A stretch of 64,000 nucleotides of DNA, taken from assembly GCA_964465155.1 (NCBI GenBank), contig CAYXIH010000001.1, forward strand, positions 1-64,000. The letters run 5' to 3'. Below, in pieces: positions 42,150 to 51,480 of the stretch (its first letter is position 1; each line of letters begins with the position of its first letter). This DNA is from Spiro-02 sp964465155 (GTDB lineage: Bacteria > Spirochaetota > Spirochaetia > Sphaerochaetales > Sphaerochaetaceae). The position numbers were made by a program, and so were the translations under genes. The notes beneath the pieces are model-generated. The model worked only from the letters and a program-made list of their open reading frames with translations. It had not been told where the DNA came from and searched no databases.

Positions 42150-43358
42150 TTAGAAACTGACTGTATATCCACCATCGTTGCGTGACCCACGATCAGTATC
42201 ACTTCCAATTGTCCCTGGAAGCTTGATCGTATAGATACCACTGCTGACAGTTGCTACGATAAAGTTGGTCGTTGAGTTGGGAACTGGTTCGATGTCGATG
42301 ATGTTGCTGGATGTCAGTCCCTTGGAGAACGAAGTTGATGAGGAAGATGCATAGGTGTACTGCGCTGCATCGATTGCACTTGTCTTGATTGAAGCAGAAT
42401 CTGTCAAATCGATCAGGATGATGCCCGAGATATAGGGGAGCATCATGTACTGGGTGGAACCAATGGTCACTATCTTGCTTGGCACCGAGTAGGTCGAGTT
42501 GTAGTTCAGGGTGAAGGCGGACTTGCCCAAGTATGTCAGTGTCGTTGAACCAGTATCCTGTACGAAGATATATGAGCTGTAGTTGTCGTTGGCAATCTTG
42601 GCAATCGCGATTCCTTGGCTACTGGCGGTAGGCGCCTGATACGCCTGGATGCGCATGAAGTTGGTGCTGCCGGTGGTCGTGGGATCATCTGTAAACATAC
42701 TGGGAACCAATTTCTTGAAATCACCTGCAGCATTGTCGGCAATCGTAAGAGGAGCTCCATTCCAATAGTAGGTGTACTTATAGGCAACCTTGTTGCTGGT
42801 ATTCCGGTATTCCTGGACCATGGTCAACATTGCATTGTCCGTGAACCCGAAGAGGATACCTGCACCTTGGTTGGCGGAGATAACATCATGGGTGTTGGTC
42901 GTGCCACTGTCGGTCAATTGCCCAAGGGTGTAGGAACCGGTGGTTCCCGTAAGCACAATGCCGTTGTTCATCGCCTTCACATTGTCCAAGGTGATGGGGC
43001 TGGCCGCTGCAGACTTTGTTGCAATGTCATATACCTTGTAATTGTTGTCGGCCTCTTGGTAGATGAACTTGTTGTTGAGCGAGGCTTGGCCGATCGAAGA
43101 AGCAAATCCGTTGGTCGTGACAGCCAAGGACAACGGTGCAGCCGTTGAGTTTTTATTGCCATAGGTATAGATGCCATCTTGGGTGCGGACATACACCAGG
43201 TTGTCAGAGAATCCCAGGATGCTTTGGTTGATGGAATTGTTGGTAAGTTCGGAAGAGCCAATTGCACTGAAGATACCTTGGTTTGCATCGAGGTTGCAGG
43301 AGAGGAGCATTGCCAATAGTGCGGTGGCTCCGATAAGGGTAGCTATTTTCTTGTTCAT
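42150..43358 (-). CDS. Lipoprotein of unknown function, probably beta-rich
   Basis: 402 residues. A lipoprotein signal with LLAMLLSC (lipidated Cys21). The body has recurrent short segments of the FSDNLVYVRTQDGIYTYG, YQEADNNYKVYDI and YISGIILIDLTD kind, suggestive of a beta-propeller, rich in Ser, Thr, Asn. No enzyme motif. Last of two genes, with AGGAG 6-7 nt before ATG, 10 nt after the barrel gene; it probably sits on the periplasmic or outer surface with that protein. Confidence 0.75.
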   Translation of the reverse strand: MNKKIATLIGATALLAMLLSCNLDANQGIFSAIGSSELTNNSINQSILGFSDNLVYVRTQDGIYTYGNKNSTAAPLSLAVTTNGFASSIGQASLNNKFIYQEADNNYKVYDIATKSAAASPITLDNVKAMNNGIVLTGTTGSYTLGQLTDSGTTNTHDVISANQGAGILFGFTDNAMLTMVQEYRNTSNKVAYKYTYYWNGAPLTIADNAAGDFKKLVPSMFTDDPTTTGSTNFMRIQAYQAPTASSQGIAIAKIANDNYSSYIFVQDTGSTTLTYLGKSAFTLNYNSTYSVPSKIVTIGSTQYMMLPYISGIILIDLTDSASIKTSAIDAAQYTYASSSSTSFSKGLTSSNIIDIEPVPNSTTNFIVATVSSGIYTIKLPGTIGSDTDRGSRNDGGYTVSF

Positions 43359-43368
43359 CTGATTGCTC

Positions 43369-43989
43369 CTAGTTGCGGTACGTCACCGACAAGGTGATCG
43401 GGAGGAAGTTGCCCAAAGCGGTTTGGTCTTTCATGGCCTGTGTGGAGTAGAGCTCTGGAATGAGCCAATAGCCACAGTTGACTCCCATACCCCAATTGTC
43501 ATTGAAGAAAAAGGAGAGTCCGACTTCCACTGAAGCGAACATGGTGAAGATGCTTCCATCATATCCTTGGGAAACGTCGGTGTACCGGTTGTACGCACCA
43601 CCAAACCCAAGGGAGATTGGGATCTCGAAAGTCCCCTGCACGGGATAGAAGGTAGCCTTTGCCTGGATGGGAACCATGGTGTAGAGGCTCTTGCTCAAGC
43701 TGTAGGCAAAGGAATAGCCGATTTCACCACCCAAGGCGACATAGGGGTTCACGAACGCCTGGTAGCTGATCGAACCATAGCCACCTACGTTGAGGTGAGT
43801 ACCCTGGCTGCCAATGCCGGAGACCAACTGGTCACTGGTCCTGTTGGGGTAATAGAAGAACAAGGGGAGGGTTGGACCTGCCTTGAAGGAGAATGTCTGG
43901 CTGCCCAGCTCATATCTGGTGGTACCAGCCACCAACAACATTGGGGCAAGAAGCGCCAATGCTACGATCAATGTAATTTTCTTTCTCAT
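43369..43989 (-). CDS. Small outer membrane beta-barrel protein
   Basis: 206 residues. A signal peptide (LIVALALLAPMLLVAG) is followed by alternating strands with aromatic girdles (SFKAGPTLPLFFYYP, GGYGSISYQAF, ALGGEIGYSFAYSL, VEVGLSFFFNDNWGMGVNCGYWL) and a C-terminal LSVTYRN. This fits an eight-stranded barrel like OmpW-type proteins of treponemes. It is the first gene of the minus-strand pair, GAGG upstream. Confidence 0.75.
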   Translation of the reverse strand: MRKKITLIVALALLAPMLLVAGTTRYELGSQTFSFKAGPTLPLFFYYPNRTSDQLVSGIGSQGTHLNVGGYGSISYQAFVNPYVALGGEIGYSFAYSLSKSLYTMVPIQAKATFYPVQGTFEIPISLGFGGAYNRYTDVSQGYDGSIFTMFASVEVGLSFFFNDNWGMGVNCGYWLIPELYSTQAMKDQTALGNFLPITLSVTYRN

Positions 43990-44172
43990 GTGTACCTCAT
44001 CAGGTTATTATGCGCATCTCCAGCAGAAGTGCTCGTTGAGAGAACAATCAACCTTCAACAACGTTACCCCATCATAGCTGATTATTCTTACGATGAAAAC
44101 TATTGTCGCTTTCCAATATATGTTTTTGCCGTGGTGCGGACAAGTTGACTCTGTGCAGTGAGTATGACGCGG

Positions 44173-44202
44173 TTGTCCATCTGGTCAATTTTGCGGTATA
44201 AG
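44173..44202 (+). promoter_or_regulatory. Candidate promoter of folD-miaB
   Basis: TTGTCC (44173-44178), 18-nt spacer, TATAAG (44197-44202), 21 nt before the folD ATG. Confidence 0.4.
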
Positions 44203-44222
44203 AATGGAACAGGAGCAAGCTT

Positions 44223-45104
44223 ATGAAGGTGATGTCAGGAATAGAAGTAGCCAAGTCAATACGAGAGAAAATTCAACAGCAGCGCGTCAGGTATGAAGCA
44301 ACTTACGGGTGTGCTCCGATGTTGTGTGTCGTGCTGGTTGGCAATAACGGCCCCAGTGAGACCTATGTACGAAACAAGCTTGCAGCATGCACCGATCTTG
44401 GGATTGCTTGCCGCGATATTCATCTTCCTGAGGATACGACCCAGCAGCAGCTCCTTGAGGTCATCCGACAACAGAACGAGGATCCTCAGGTCAATGGCTT
44501 GCTCGTGCAACTGCCATTGCCACCAGCTATTGATGAAGATGCAATCATCGACGCAATAGATCCCGCCAAGGATGTCGACGGCTTCCATCCGATCAACGTA
44601 GGCAATCTACTGATCGGCAAGAAGAGTTTTGTCAGCTGCACTCCCCAGGGAGTGCTGGCAATGCTCGACTATTATGATATTCCCACAGCATGCAAGCATG
44701 TCTGCGTAGTAGGACGAAGCAATATCGTGGGAAAGCCAATGGCCGCTCTGCTGATGCAACAAGGTCGCGATGCGACGGTTACCGTCTGCAACAGCAAGAC
44801 TCCCGACCTGCAGGGCATCCTGAAGCAGGCCGACATCATCATCAGCGCCATGGGAAGGCCCCATACGATCACCAGCGCCATGGTCAAGCCCGGTGCGGTG
44901 GTAGTGGATGTAGGAACAACACGTGTTGCCGATGCAACGAAGAAGAAAGGATGGCGCCTGTGTGGCGACGTCGATTACGAGCATGTATGCCCGATCTGCC
45001 AGGCTATCTCCCCAGTCCCCGGAGGAGTAGGTCCCATGACGATCACCATGCTCATGAACAACACCATGCTTGCCGCACGGCGCCAGGCTGGAGAGGATTG
45101 CTGA
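44223..45104 (+). CDS. folD: Methylene-tetrahydrofolate dehydrogenase / cyclohydrolase
   Basis: 293 residues. GNNGPSETYVRNKLAAC carries the catalytic Tyr-Lys region; GLLVQLPLP and PAKDVDGFHP are family signatures; NADP site VVGRSNIVGKPMA; end SPVPGGVGPMT. Bifunctional folate enzyme giving 10-formyl-THF. The ATG lies after AGGAGC. Its stop overlaps the miaB ATG by one base. Confidence 0.97.
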   Translation: MKVMSGIEVAKSIREKIQQQRVRYEATYGCAPMLCVVLVGNNGPSETYVRNKLAACTDLGIACRDIHLPEDTTQQQLLEVIRQQNEDPQVNGLLVQLPLPPAIDEDAIIDAIDPAKDVDGFHPINVGNLLIGKKSFVSCTPQGVLAMLDYYDIPTACKHVCVVGRSNIVGKPMAALLMQQGRDATVTVCNSKTPDLQGILKQADIIISAMGRPHTITSAMVKPGAVVVDVGTTRVADATKKKGWRLCGDVDYEHVCPICQAISPVPGGVGPMTITMLMNNTMLAARRQAGEDC

Positions 45105-46429
45105 TGCCCAACAATATTTGCTTGGATCCCAAGACCTATTGGATCGAGACATATGGATGCCAGATGAATACGGCAGAATCGAATGCCCTTGAGCTGCAGC
45201 TCAAGGGTGCTGGACTGACCCCCGCCAAGAGTGCCGAGGAGGCAGACTGTGCCATCCTCAATACCTGTTCTGTACGCAAGACGGCAGAAAGCCGAATCTG
45301 GGGACGGTTGGGCTTCTTCCAGTATATCAAGAAACAACATCCCCAGACCCTGATCGTCACCGGTTGCATGGCCCAGCGGCTTCTCGAGGAACTGCAGGCC
45401 GAAGCTCCGGCGGTCGACTACGTGGTGGGCACCAATGACAAGCAGCAGATCGTCGACCTGTTGACAGGCGGCCGCTCTGCGCGCATGGAACATGATGCAG
45501 CCTATTCGTTCACCGGTTCCTACTACAAGGAGGGTGACTATGCCTCCTTCGTCCCCATCATGAACGGATGCAACAACTTCTGTTCGTACTGCATTGTCCC
45601 CTATGTCCGTGGGCGGGAAGTATCACGTCCCGTTGATGAGATCTTGGATGAAGTCCGGCGCCTGGATGCGCTGGGTGTCAGGGAGATTACCTTGCTGGGG
45701 CAGAACGTCAACAGCTATAGTTATGAGGCAGCAACTAGCAATGTGACGTTCCCACAGCTGCTGAGCCAAATCTGCCGGGAGTTGGACAACATTGTATGGG
45801 TGCGCTTCGAAAGTCCCCATCCCAAGGATTTCTCCCCAGAGCTCATAGATGTCATTGCACGTGAACCACGCGTAGCGAAGCATCTGCATATCCCCATGCA
45901 GAGCGGGAGCACCAGGATTCTCCAACTCATGAACCGTAGGTATACCCAGGAACGTTTCCTTGCGCTGTGCAATGATATCAAGGAGAAGATTCCTGGTATC
46001 ACGTTCGCAACCGATGTGATGGTTGGGTTCCCCTCCGAGACGGAAGAGGAATTCCAGCAGACAATGGATGTCATGCGCCACGTCCGCTTCATCGAGGCGT
46101 TCATGTATTATTGGAATCCCCGCGAGGGCACCAGGGCAACCACCATGAAAGGCCAGTTGCCCGACGAGGTCAAAGGGGACCGCCTCAGCCGCCTGATAGC
46201 GGAACAGCATCAGATCATGTCGCAGGAGAAGGGCAAGCGTGCTACGGGTGATGTCCTGGTGCTGGTCACAGGACGGACACGCAATGACGGCGACCAATAC
46301 TTGGGAAGGACCGAACATGGTGAGATGGTGGCATTTGAACCCATCCAATCCCACCAAGAAGGTGATTTGGTGAAGGTTTCATTGTCATCTCTGTCAGGCA
46401 ATACGTATATTGGTAAGGAACAAGCATAA
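45104..46429 (+). CDS. miaB: tRNA-2-methylthio-N6-dimethylallyladenosine synthase
   Basis: 441 residues. The N-terminal UPF0004 domain has ETYGCQMN, NTCSVR and GCMAQ (three cluster Cys); the radical-SAM site is CNNFCSYCIVPYVRG; a C-terminal TRAM domain follows (residues ~375-440). Adds the methylthio group to i6A37 of tRNAs. The frame extends upstream inside folD, but ATG 45104 is the natural start. Confidence 0.97.
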   Translation: MPNNICLDPKTYWIETYGCQMNTAESNALELQLKGAGLTPAKSAEEADCAILNTCSVRKTAESRIWGRLGFFQYIKKQHPQTLIVTGCMAQRLLEELQAEAPAVDYVVGTNDKQQIVDLLTGGRSARMEHDAAYSFTGSYYKEGDYASFVPIMNGCNNFCSYCIVPYVRGREVSRPVDEILDEVRRLDALGVREITLLGQNVNSYSYEAATSNVTFPQLLSQICRELDNIVWVRFESPHPKDFSPELIDVIAREPRVAKHLHIPMQSGSTRILQLMNRRYTQERFLALCNDIKEKIPGITFATDVMVGFPSETEEEFQQTMDVMRHVRFIEAFMYYWNPREGTRATTMKGQLPDEVKGDRLSRLIAEQHQIMSQEKGKRATGDVLVLVTGRTRNDGDQYLGRTEHGEMVAFEPIQSHQEGDLVKVSLSSLSGNTYIGKEQA

Positions 46430-46454
46430 TTCGCAGAGGCAGGACGGGTAGGTG

Positions 46455-47321
46455 ATGGATGGACAAGTAGGATTGGTCTTGGAAGGTGGGGGCATGCGTG
46501 GCGTCTATACTTCCGGGGTTCTGGATGTATTGTTGGAGCAAGGTATCCATGTTCCATATTGCATAGGGGTGTCGGCTGGTGCATGCAACCTCACATCCTA
46601 TCTCTCGGGTCAAATTGGACGCAGCTACCATGTAAATGTCGATTATGCAGATGATCCTGACTATATCTCCTGGGGCAACCTGCTGCACGAGCATTCCATG
46701 ATCAACATGGATATGTTGTTCCACAAGATGCCCCAGAGCCTGATCCCATTCGACTTTGCCGCCTTTGCCGCTAACCCGACCAAGATGGTAGTTGGCACTA
46801 CCGACTGCGTGACTGGCAAAGCGGTGTACTTTGAAGAACAAGACATATCAGGCCAAGACGGTACGAAACACCTCCAAGCTTCATCTTCTTTGCCACTGGC
46901 CTGTCTTCCTGTCGAGGTGGACGGCATGACCTTGATGGACGGAGGCATCAGCGATCCAATTCCCCTGGCAAAGGCGTTCAGCGACGGATGTACCAAGGCG
47001 ATAGTGGTCCTGACACGCCCACAAGGGTATGTGAAGGAACCCAGCAAGACCTATCCCCTGATCAAGCTCAAATATGGAAAAGAATACAAAGGCATGGTGG
47101 AGGCTATGAAACACCGCCATACGGTGTATAATCAACAAGTACAGGAGATAGAGCGTCTGGCGAAAGAACATACGGTCCTGGTACTCAGGCCAAGCGTTGA
47201 TTTGCAGTTGGACCTGCTCTCCCGTGAGCCAGAGAAACTCAGGCAGCTCTATCGGTTGGGAATCAATGACACCCAGTCGAAGCTTGCCGACATCCGTGAC
47301 TTTATTGGAGCAGCCTCATGA
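46455..47321 (+). CDS. Patatin-like phospholipase
   Basis: 288 residues. Oxyanion EGGGMRGVYTSGVLD, nucleophile elbow GVSAGA and the catalytic Asp in MDGGISDPIPL. Close to the YjjU/YlbK-like lipid acyl hydrolases. No signal peptide, so cytoplasmic or peripheral. Starts a compact five-gene set and overlaps the next gene by 4 nt. It could deacylate glycerolipids, which would fit the G1P dehydrogenase four genes on; that link is inferred. Confidence 0.9.
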   Translation: MDGQVGLVLEGGGMRGVYTSGVLDVLLEQGIHVPYCIGVSAGACNLTSYLSGQIGRSYHVNVDYADDPDYISWGNLLHEHSMINMDMLFHKMPQSLIPFDFAAFAANPTKMVVGTTDCVTGKAVYFEEQDISGQDGTKHLQASSSLPLACLPVEVDGMTLMDGGISDPIPLAKAFSDGCTKAIVVLTRPQGYVKEPSKTYPLIKLKYGKEYKGMVEAMKHRHTVYNQQVQEIERLAKEHTVLVLRPSVDLQLDLLSREPEKLRQLYRLGINDTQSKLADIRDFIGAAS

Positions 47322-48556
47322 GACTTGGCGTTATTGCCGATGATTTTACAGGTGCAGTTGATATCGCAGGATTCCTCAATACCGTCGGCATGCGGACGGT
47401 GTTGTGCTTTGGCGTGGACGAACAAGTCCCATCCTGGGCACAAGCAATTGTCATTTGCCTGAAGATACGGTCTATTGACCCCAAGGATGCTGTCGCACAA
47501 GCCCTGGATGCCTACTCGACGCTCCATGAGCTGGGATGCGACAAGTTCTATTACAAATATTGCTCGACATTCGACAGCACCCACAATGGGAACATCGGGC
47601 AGGTCTGTGATGCCCTGCGCCATATTGCCAATGCAACTACCACCGTCATCTGCCCGGCGCTTCCGGTCAACGGAAGGACTGTCTACAACGGCTATCTGTT
47701 TGTGAAGGACCAGCTGCTGGGAGAATCTCCCATGCGCCTGCATCCGGTCAACCCGATGACCGAATCAAAGATAGAGCGGATACTCCGCAGCCAGACCAGC
47801 GCAAGCATCAGGAACCTTCCCTTGCCAATCGTACGGGCAGGCAAGGAGGTATTGGGCAATTGGATCAACCGCGCCATCGCAGATGAGATTGCTTACATCA
47901 TCTGCGATGCAATAGACGACTGCGACATTGCATCCATTGCCCAAGCCACCACAGAAATGCCGCTTTGTACCGGTGGGTCAGCCCTTGGTGCAGCAATAGC
48001 TGCAACGCAGATACACCCTGTGAAGGTGGAACTTCCTCCAAAGCCCACATATTGTTCCAATGGTGCCATACTCGCAGGTTCCTGCTCCCAGGCGACGCTG
48101 GCCCAGATACACCACTACCAACATGTCGCACCATGTCTGCATGTAGATCTCATGCAGATCCTTTCGGACACACTTGGGTATGCACGGACTGTCGCGGATT
48201 GGGTTGAAAACAACCAGGGCGGAACCTATTGGCCGTTGGTATTCTCATCTTCCGAGCGTTCATGCATGGATGTGGTTCCCGAGCTTGCCTTGGATATTGA
48301 ACACTTCTTTGCAGAACTTGCACGGATATTGGATTTGCCCGCTTTGATTGTCGCAGGCGGGGAGACCAGCAGTGCCGTCGTTCAGGCATTGCACCTCGGA
48401 CCATGTGAGGTCGTGATGCAGATTGATCCAGGTGTCAGCTGGATCTGGACGTTGGACAAGCAGCATCTGCTTGCCCTCAAATCGGGCAACTTTGGATCTG
48501 AACAGTTTTTTACCCATGCACAGCGGTTGTTGGGAGACAGGGGGGGAGATGAATGA
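47318..48556 (+). CDS. Four-carbon acid sugar kinase family protein (DUF1537)
   Basis: 412 residues. The N-terminal IADDFTGAVDIAGFL and CPALPVNGRTVYNGYLFVKDQLL with RLHPVNPMTES are hallmarks of the OtnK/DtnK group; the C-terminal ATP domain has VAGGETSSAVVQAL. Characterised members phosphorylate tetronates and 3-oxo-tetronates. The usual aldolase/decarboxylase partners are not here, so the substrate is open. Overlaps both neighbours by 4 nt. Confidence 0.87.
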   Translation: MRLGVIADDFTGAVDIAGFLNTVGMRTVLCFGVDEQVPSWAQAIVICLKIRSIDPKDAVAQALDAYSTLHELGCDKFYYKYCSTFDSTHNGNIGQVCDALRHIANATTTVICPALPVNGRTVYNGYLFVKDQLLGESPMRLHPVNPMTESKIERILRSQTSASIRNLPLPIVRAGKEVLGNWINRAIADEIAYIICDAIDDCDIASIAQATTEMPLCTGGSALGAAIAATQIHPVKVELPPKPTYCSNGAILAGSCSQATLAQIHHYQHVAPCLHVDLMQILSDTLGYARTVADWVENNQGGTYWPLVFSSSERSCMDVVPELALDIEHFFAELARILDLPALIVAGGETSSAVVQALHLGPCEVVMQIDPGVSWIWTLDKQHLLALKSGNFGSEQFFTHAQRLLGDRGGDE

Positions 48557-49326
48557 GTGAAGGGAAACTTGCAGGAAAGGTGGCCGTCGTAACTGGCGGA
48601 TCAATGGGGATTGGAAATGCAATAGCAGAGCTGTTTGCCCGTGAGGGAGCCAAGGTCGCAATCTTGGACATTGACGAGCAATTTGGAAAGTCGGCCGTGC
48701 GCAGGATCAGCGAGGCCGGGGGCACCGCATTGCTGCTCCCATGCGATGTGTCGCGCGAACAAGCCGTGCAGGTGGCTTTGTCTGTGGTCATGGATCAGTT
48801 TGGCACTATCGACATACTCGTCAACAATGCAGGGTGGCAGTTGAACAAACCCCTGTTGGATACCTCCTATGAAGAGTTCCAGGAAGTCATGTCGATCAAC
48901 ATGGGTGGAACGTTCCTGCTGACTCGTGATGTCTCTCGCCTGATGATCGCCCAAGGAAAGGGTGGGGTCATCGTCAACGTCAGCAGCAGCTTTGCACTTG
49001 TCGGCTCCGACGGATATAGTGCCTACCATGCTAGCAAAGGTGCTGTATCGGCATTTACACGCAGTACCGCCGTTGCCCTGATGGGCCATGGGATCCGAGT
49101 CAATGCAGTTGTCCCTGGAACTGTCTTGACCCCAGGCCTGAGAGTCGGAGCCAGGTGGACTGGCAATGAGGAAGAGGCCATGAAATCATTCCTTGCAAAG
49201 CAACCCCTCGGACGCTATGGGCAGAGCGATGAGATAGCGAAGGTGGTGCTGATGCTTGCAAGCGACGACACCTCGTTTGTTTACGGTGCCAACTGGGTCG
49301 TCGATGGTGGATACACCATCGTATAG
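48553..49326 (+). CDS. Short-chain dehydrogenase/reductase
   Basis: 257 residues, classical SDR. NAD(P) loop TGGSMGIG, Asp at the end of strand 2 (ILDID) favouring NAD, NNAG, catalytic Ser in NVSSSF and YSAYHASKGA (Tyr, Lys). Probably oxidises a sugar or polyol that the kinase next to it accepts. ATGA overlap with the kinase. Confidence 0.93.
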   Translation: MSEGKLAGKVAVVTGGSMGIGNAIAELFAREGAKVAILDIDEQFGKSAVRRISEAGGTALLLPCDVSREQAVQVALSVVMDQFGTIDILVNNAGWQLNKPLLDTSYEEFQEVMSINMGGTFLLTRDVSRLMIAQGKGGVIVNVSSSFALVGSDGYSAYHASKGAVSAFTRSTAVALMGHGIRVNAVVPGTVLTPGLRVGARWTGNEEEAMKSFLAKQPLGRYGQSDEIAKVVLMLASDDTSFVYGANWVVDGGYTIV

Positions 49327-49337
49327 GAGAACAGACC

Positions 49338-50141
49338 ATGGCAGACTATTCAGAGCGTTCGGATCTCTTCTCAAAGAAATTCCAACAGTTCGTACAACTG
49401 CTGACCGATAGTAGGCGCATCCGTGTATTCACAGGAGCTGGCGTCTCCACCTTGTCCGGCATTCCTGACTTCCGTGGTGCCCATGGCATCTATACCGACC
49501 CTTGGCATGGGATGGACGTGGAGCAGATCCTCTCCATAGACTTCTTTGCAGAACACCCCGATGTGTTCTACAAATGGGCCAAGGACGTCTGGTATGGGCT
49601 TGAGAACTACCAGCCCAATATCGTACACAAGACAGTAGCTGACCTGGAATCCAAGCACTATATCGACGGCGTCTATACCCAGAACATCGACATGCTGCAC
49701 CAGCGTGCCGGAAGCAAGGTGGTGTATGAGGTGCATGGCAGTCCCATGCATCACTATTGCCGCACCTGCGGTGCCCATTATTCATATGAAGAGATAGCAC
49801 CAATAGTCAGGTCGGGAAAGGTACCGACTTGCAAGCGTTGTGGGGGAGTGATCAAGCCCGATATCGTGTTCTATGGGGAAAACCTCAATGAGTCGATCCT
49901 GCATAGGGCATGGGAGGAGTTCTCCCATGCAGACTTATGCCTGGTGTTTGGTTCGAGTCTCACGGTACAGCCAGCCGCCTCGTTCCCTCGTATTGCTGTG
50001 GAAAGCGGTGCAAAGCTGGTGATCGTAAATGCACAGAGGACATACCTTGACCAACTTGCCTCCCTGCGGTTTACTGACTTGCAGCAGTTCTGCGAAGCGC
50101 TGGACCTGTGGATAGAATCCAACCCACCGCGCAAGGGCTGA
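49338..50141 (+). CDS. Sir2-family NAD-dependent deacylase
   Basis: 267 residues. FTGAGVSTLSGIPDFRG, TQNIDMLHQRAG, catalytic His in EVHGS, zinc Cys pairs CRTCG and CKRCGG, then PDIVFYGENL and FGSSLTVQPAA. A standard soluble sirtuin, without extra domains. In a metabolic operon it may deacylate one of the neighbouring enzymes; not predicted to be a defence Sir2. GGAG 6 nt before ATG. Confidence 0.94.
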   Translation: MADYSERSDLFSKKFQQFVQLLTDSRRIRVFTGAGVSTLSGIPDFRGAHGIYTDPWHGMDVEQILSIDFFAEHPDVFYKWAKDVWYGLENYQPNIVHKTVADLESKHYIDGVYTQNIDMLHQRAGSKVVYEVHGSPMHHYCRTCGAHYSYEEIAPIVRSGKVPTCKRCGGVIKPDIVFYGENLNESILHRAWEEFSHADLCLVFGSSLTVQPAASFPRIAVESGAKLVIVNAQRTYLDQLASLRFTDLQQFCEALDLWIESNPPRKG

Positions 50142-50169
50142 GAAGATACGCACGCTACGGAGGTTTGCC

Positions 50170-51480
50170 ATGGATACGGTTGTCTGCAGCATCACGGAAA
50201 ACGCCAATGAGGAACTTGTCAGGTTGTTTTCTGAACAATTTGCTTCCACCTTCCATCCTATCATCATTGCAGATGGGAATACCTGGCAAGTTGCCGGAAG
50301 CCAGCTGCAGGACCTGTTCGTGGCAAAGGGGATCATTGTAGAAGCCCCCTATCTGTTTCCGGCCGACCCAATGCCCTATGCAGATGAATATTCGATAGCT
50401 GCGGTACACGAGGTGCTTGAGGGAACCGATTACTTCCCGATAGCCGTTGGATCTGGAACGATCAATGACATTGTCAAACGTGCATCATTTGAATGTGACC
50501 GCAGGTACATGGTGCTTGCAACGGCTCCTTCTGTGGATGGCTATACATCCTATGGCGCCGCCGTCTCAATCGGAGGGTTCAAGCAGACATTGCCATGTAC
50601 TGCCCCATATGGGGTATTTGCAACTCCATCTGTGCTGAGGAATGCCCCAATGCCTATGATCGGAGCAGGCTATGGGGACTTGGCAGCCAAAATCCCAGCT
50701 GGAGCTGACTGGATAATTGCCGATGCCTTGGGACTTCAGCCGATACAAGCCGATATATGGGATATGATCCAGCCACAGCTCCGTTCTGAGATTGGCTGTC
50801 CTGAGGCAGTTGCCCAGCGGGATGCCAAGGCCATTGCAGCCTTGTTCGACGGACTGTGCCAGACGGGCTTTGCAATGCAGGTTATGGAAGACTCCCGCCC
50901 AGCTAGTGGCGCTGAGCATCTGATCAGCCACATCTGGGAGATGGACCATCTCTGTTTCAATGATGTTCCGGTTTCCCATGGCTACAAGGTTGCATTGGGT
51001 ACCCTGATCTCTACTGCGTTCATGGAGGAATTGTGCCGCCATGATGCAAAGTCGCTGCAAGAGTCCATGGCACTTGCACCAAATGTGGATTTGGTCCAGA
51101 GAGAGGCGCAAGTCCGCTCCTGCGCAGGTGATTCTCCTGCTCAAGAGAGCATCCTGCAGATAGTGAGACAGAAATTTCTCCAAGGAACAGCGCTGCACGA
51201 ACGAAGGATGCTCATTATCAAGGAATGGCCAAGCATGCGTGAAAACATCCTTGAGCAACTCATTCCGTTCGCAACGCTGCGTGATATGTTCACGATCGTA
51301 GGGTGTCCCACCACCCCGTCTCAGATTGGGGTGGGGCTGGAACAGCTTCGCCGAGGCATTACCATGGCACAGATGATCCGTACCCGCTATACCATATTGG
51401 ACTTGGCGTATGATTGTGGCCTGTTCGATACCATCATGCATACTGTCTGTGATACAGAAACCTATTTCAAGCAAGGTTGA
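50170..51480 (+). CDS. egsA: sn-glycerol-1-phosphate dehydrogenase-like protein (EgsA/AraM)
   Basis: 436 residues. NAD site GSGTINDIVK, then TAPSVDGYTSYGAAV (metal Asp), SGAEHLISHIWEM (metal His) and SHGYKVALGTL (metal His), the metal-dependent dehydrogenase pattern of bacterial AraM/EgsA. It reduces DHAP to sn-glycerol-1-phosphate, the stereochemistry of archaeal lipids, which some Gram-positives use for heptaprenyl-glycerol. It is longer than archaeal relatives, as in AraM. Ends convergently with the GH43 gene, overlapping by 19 nt. Confidence 0.9.
   Translation: MDTVVCSITENANEELVRLFSEQFASTFHPIIIADGNTWQVAGSQLQDLFVAKGIIVEAPYLFPADPMPYADEYSIAAVHEVLEGTDYFPIAVGSGTINDIVKRASFECDRRYMVLATAPSVDGYTSYGAAVSIGGFKQTLPCTAPYGVFATPSVLRNAPMPMIGAGYGDLAAKIPAGADWIIADALGLQPIQADIWDMIQPQLRSEIGCPEAVAQRDAKAIAALFDGLCQTGFAMQVMEDSRPASGAEHLISHIWEMDHLCFNDVPVSHGYKVALGTLISTAFMEELCRHDAKSLQESMALAPNVDLVQREAQVRSCAGDSPAQESILQIVRQKFLQGTALHERRMLIIKEWPSMRENILEQLIPFATLRDMFTIVGCPTTPSQIGVGLEQLRRGITMAQMIRTRYTILDLAYDCGLFDTIMHTVCDTETYFKQG

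Noticed and set aside
46455..47321. Patatin as a CBASS effector
   Set aside because: No nucleotide cyclase or other CBASS gene is near.
49338..50141. Sir2 as a defence NADase (Thoeris or DSR type)
   Set aside because: It is a plain zinc sirtuin with deacylase motifs and no effector partner.
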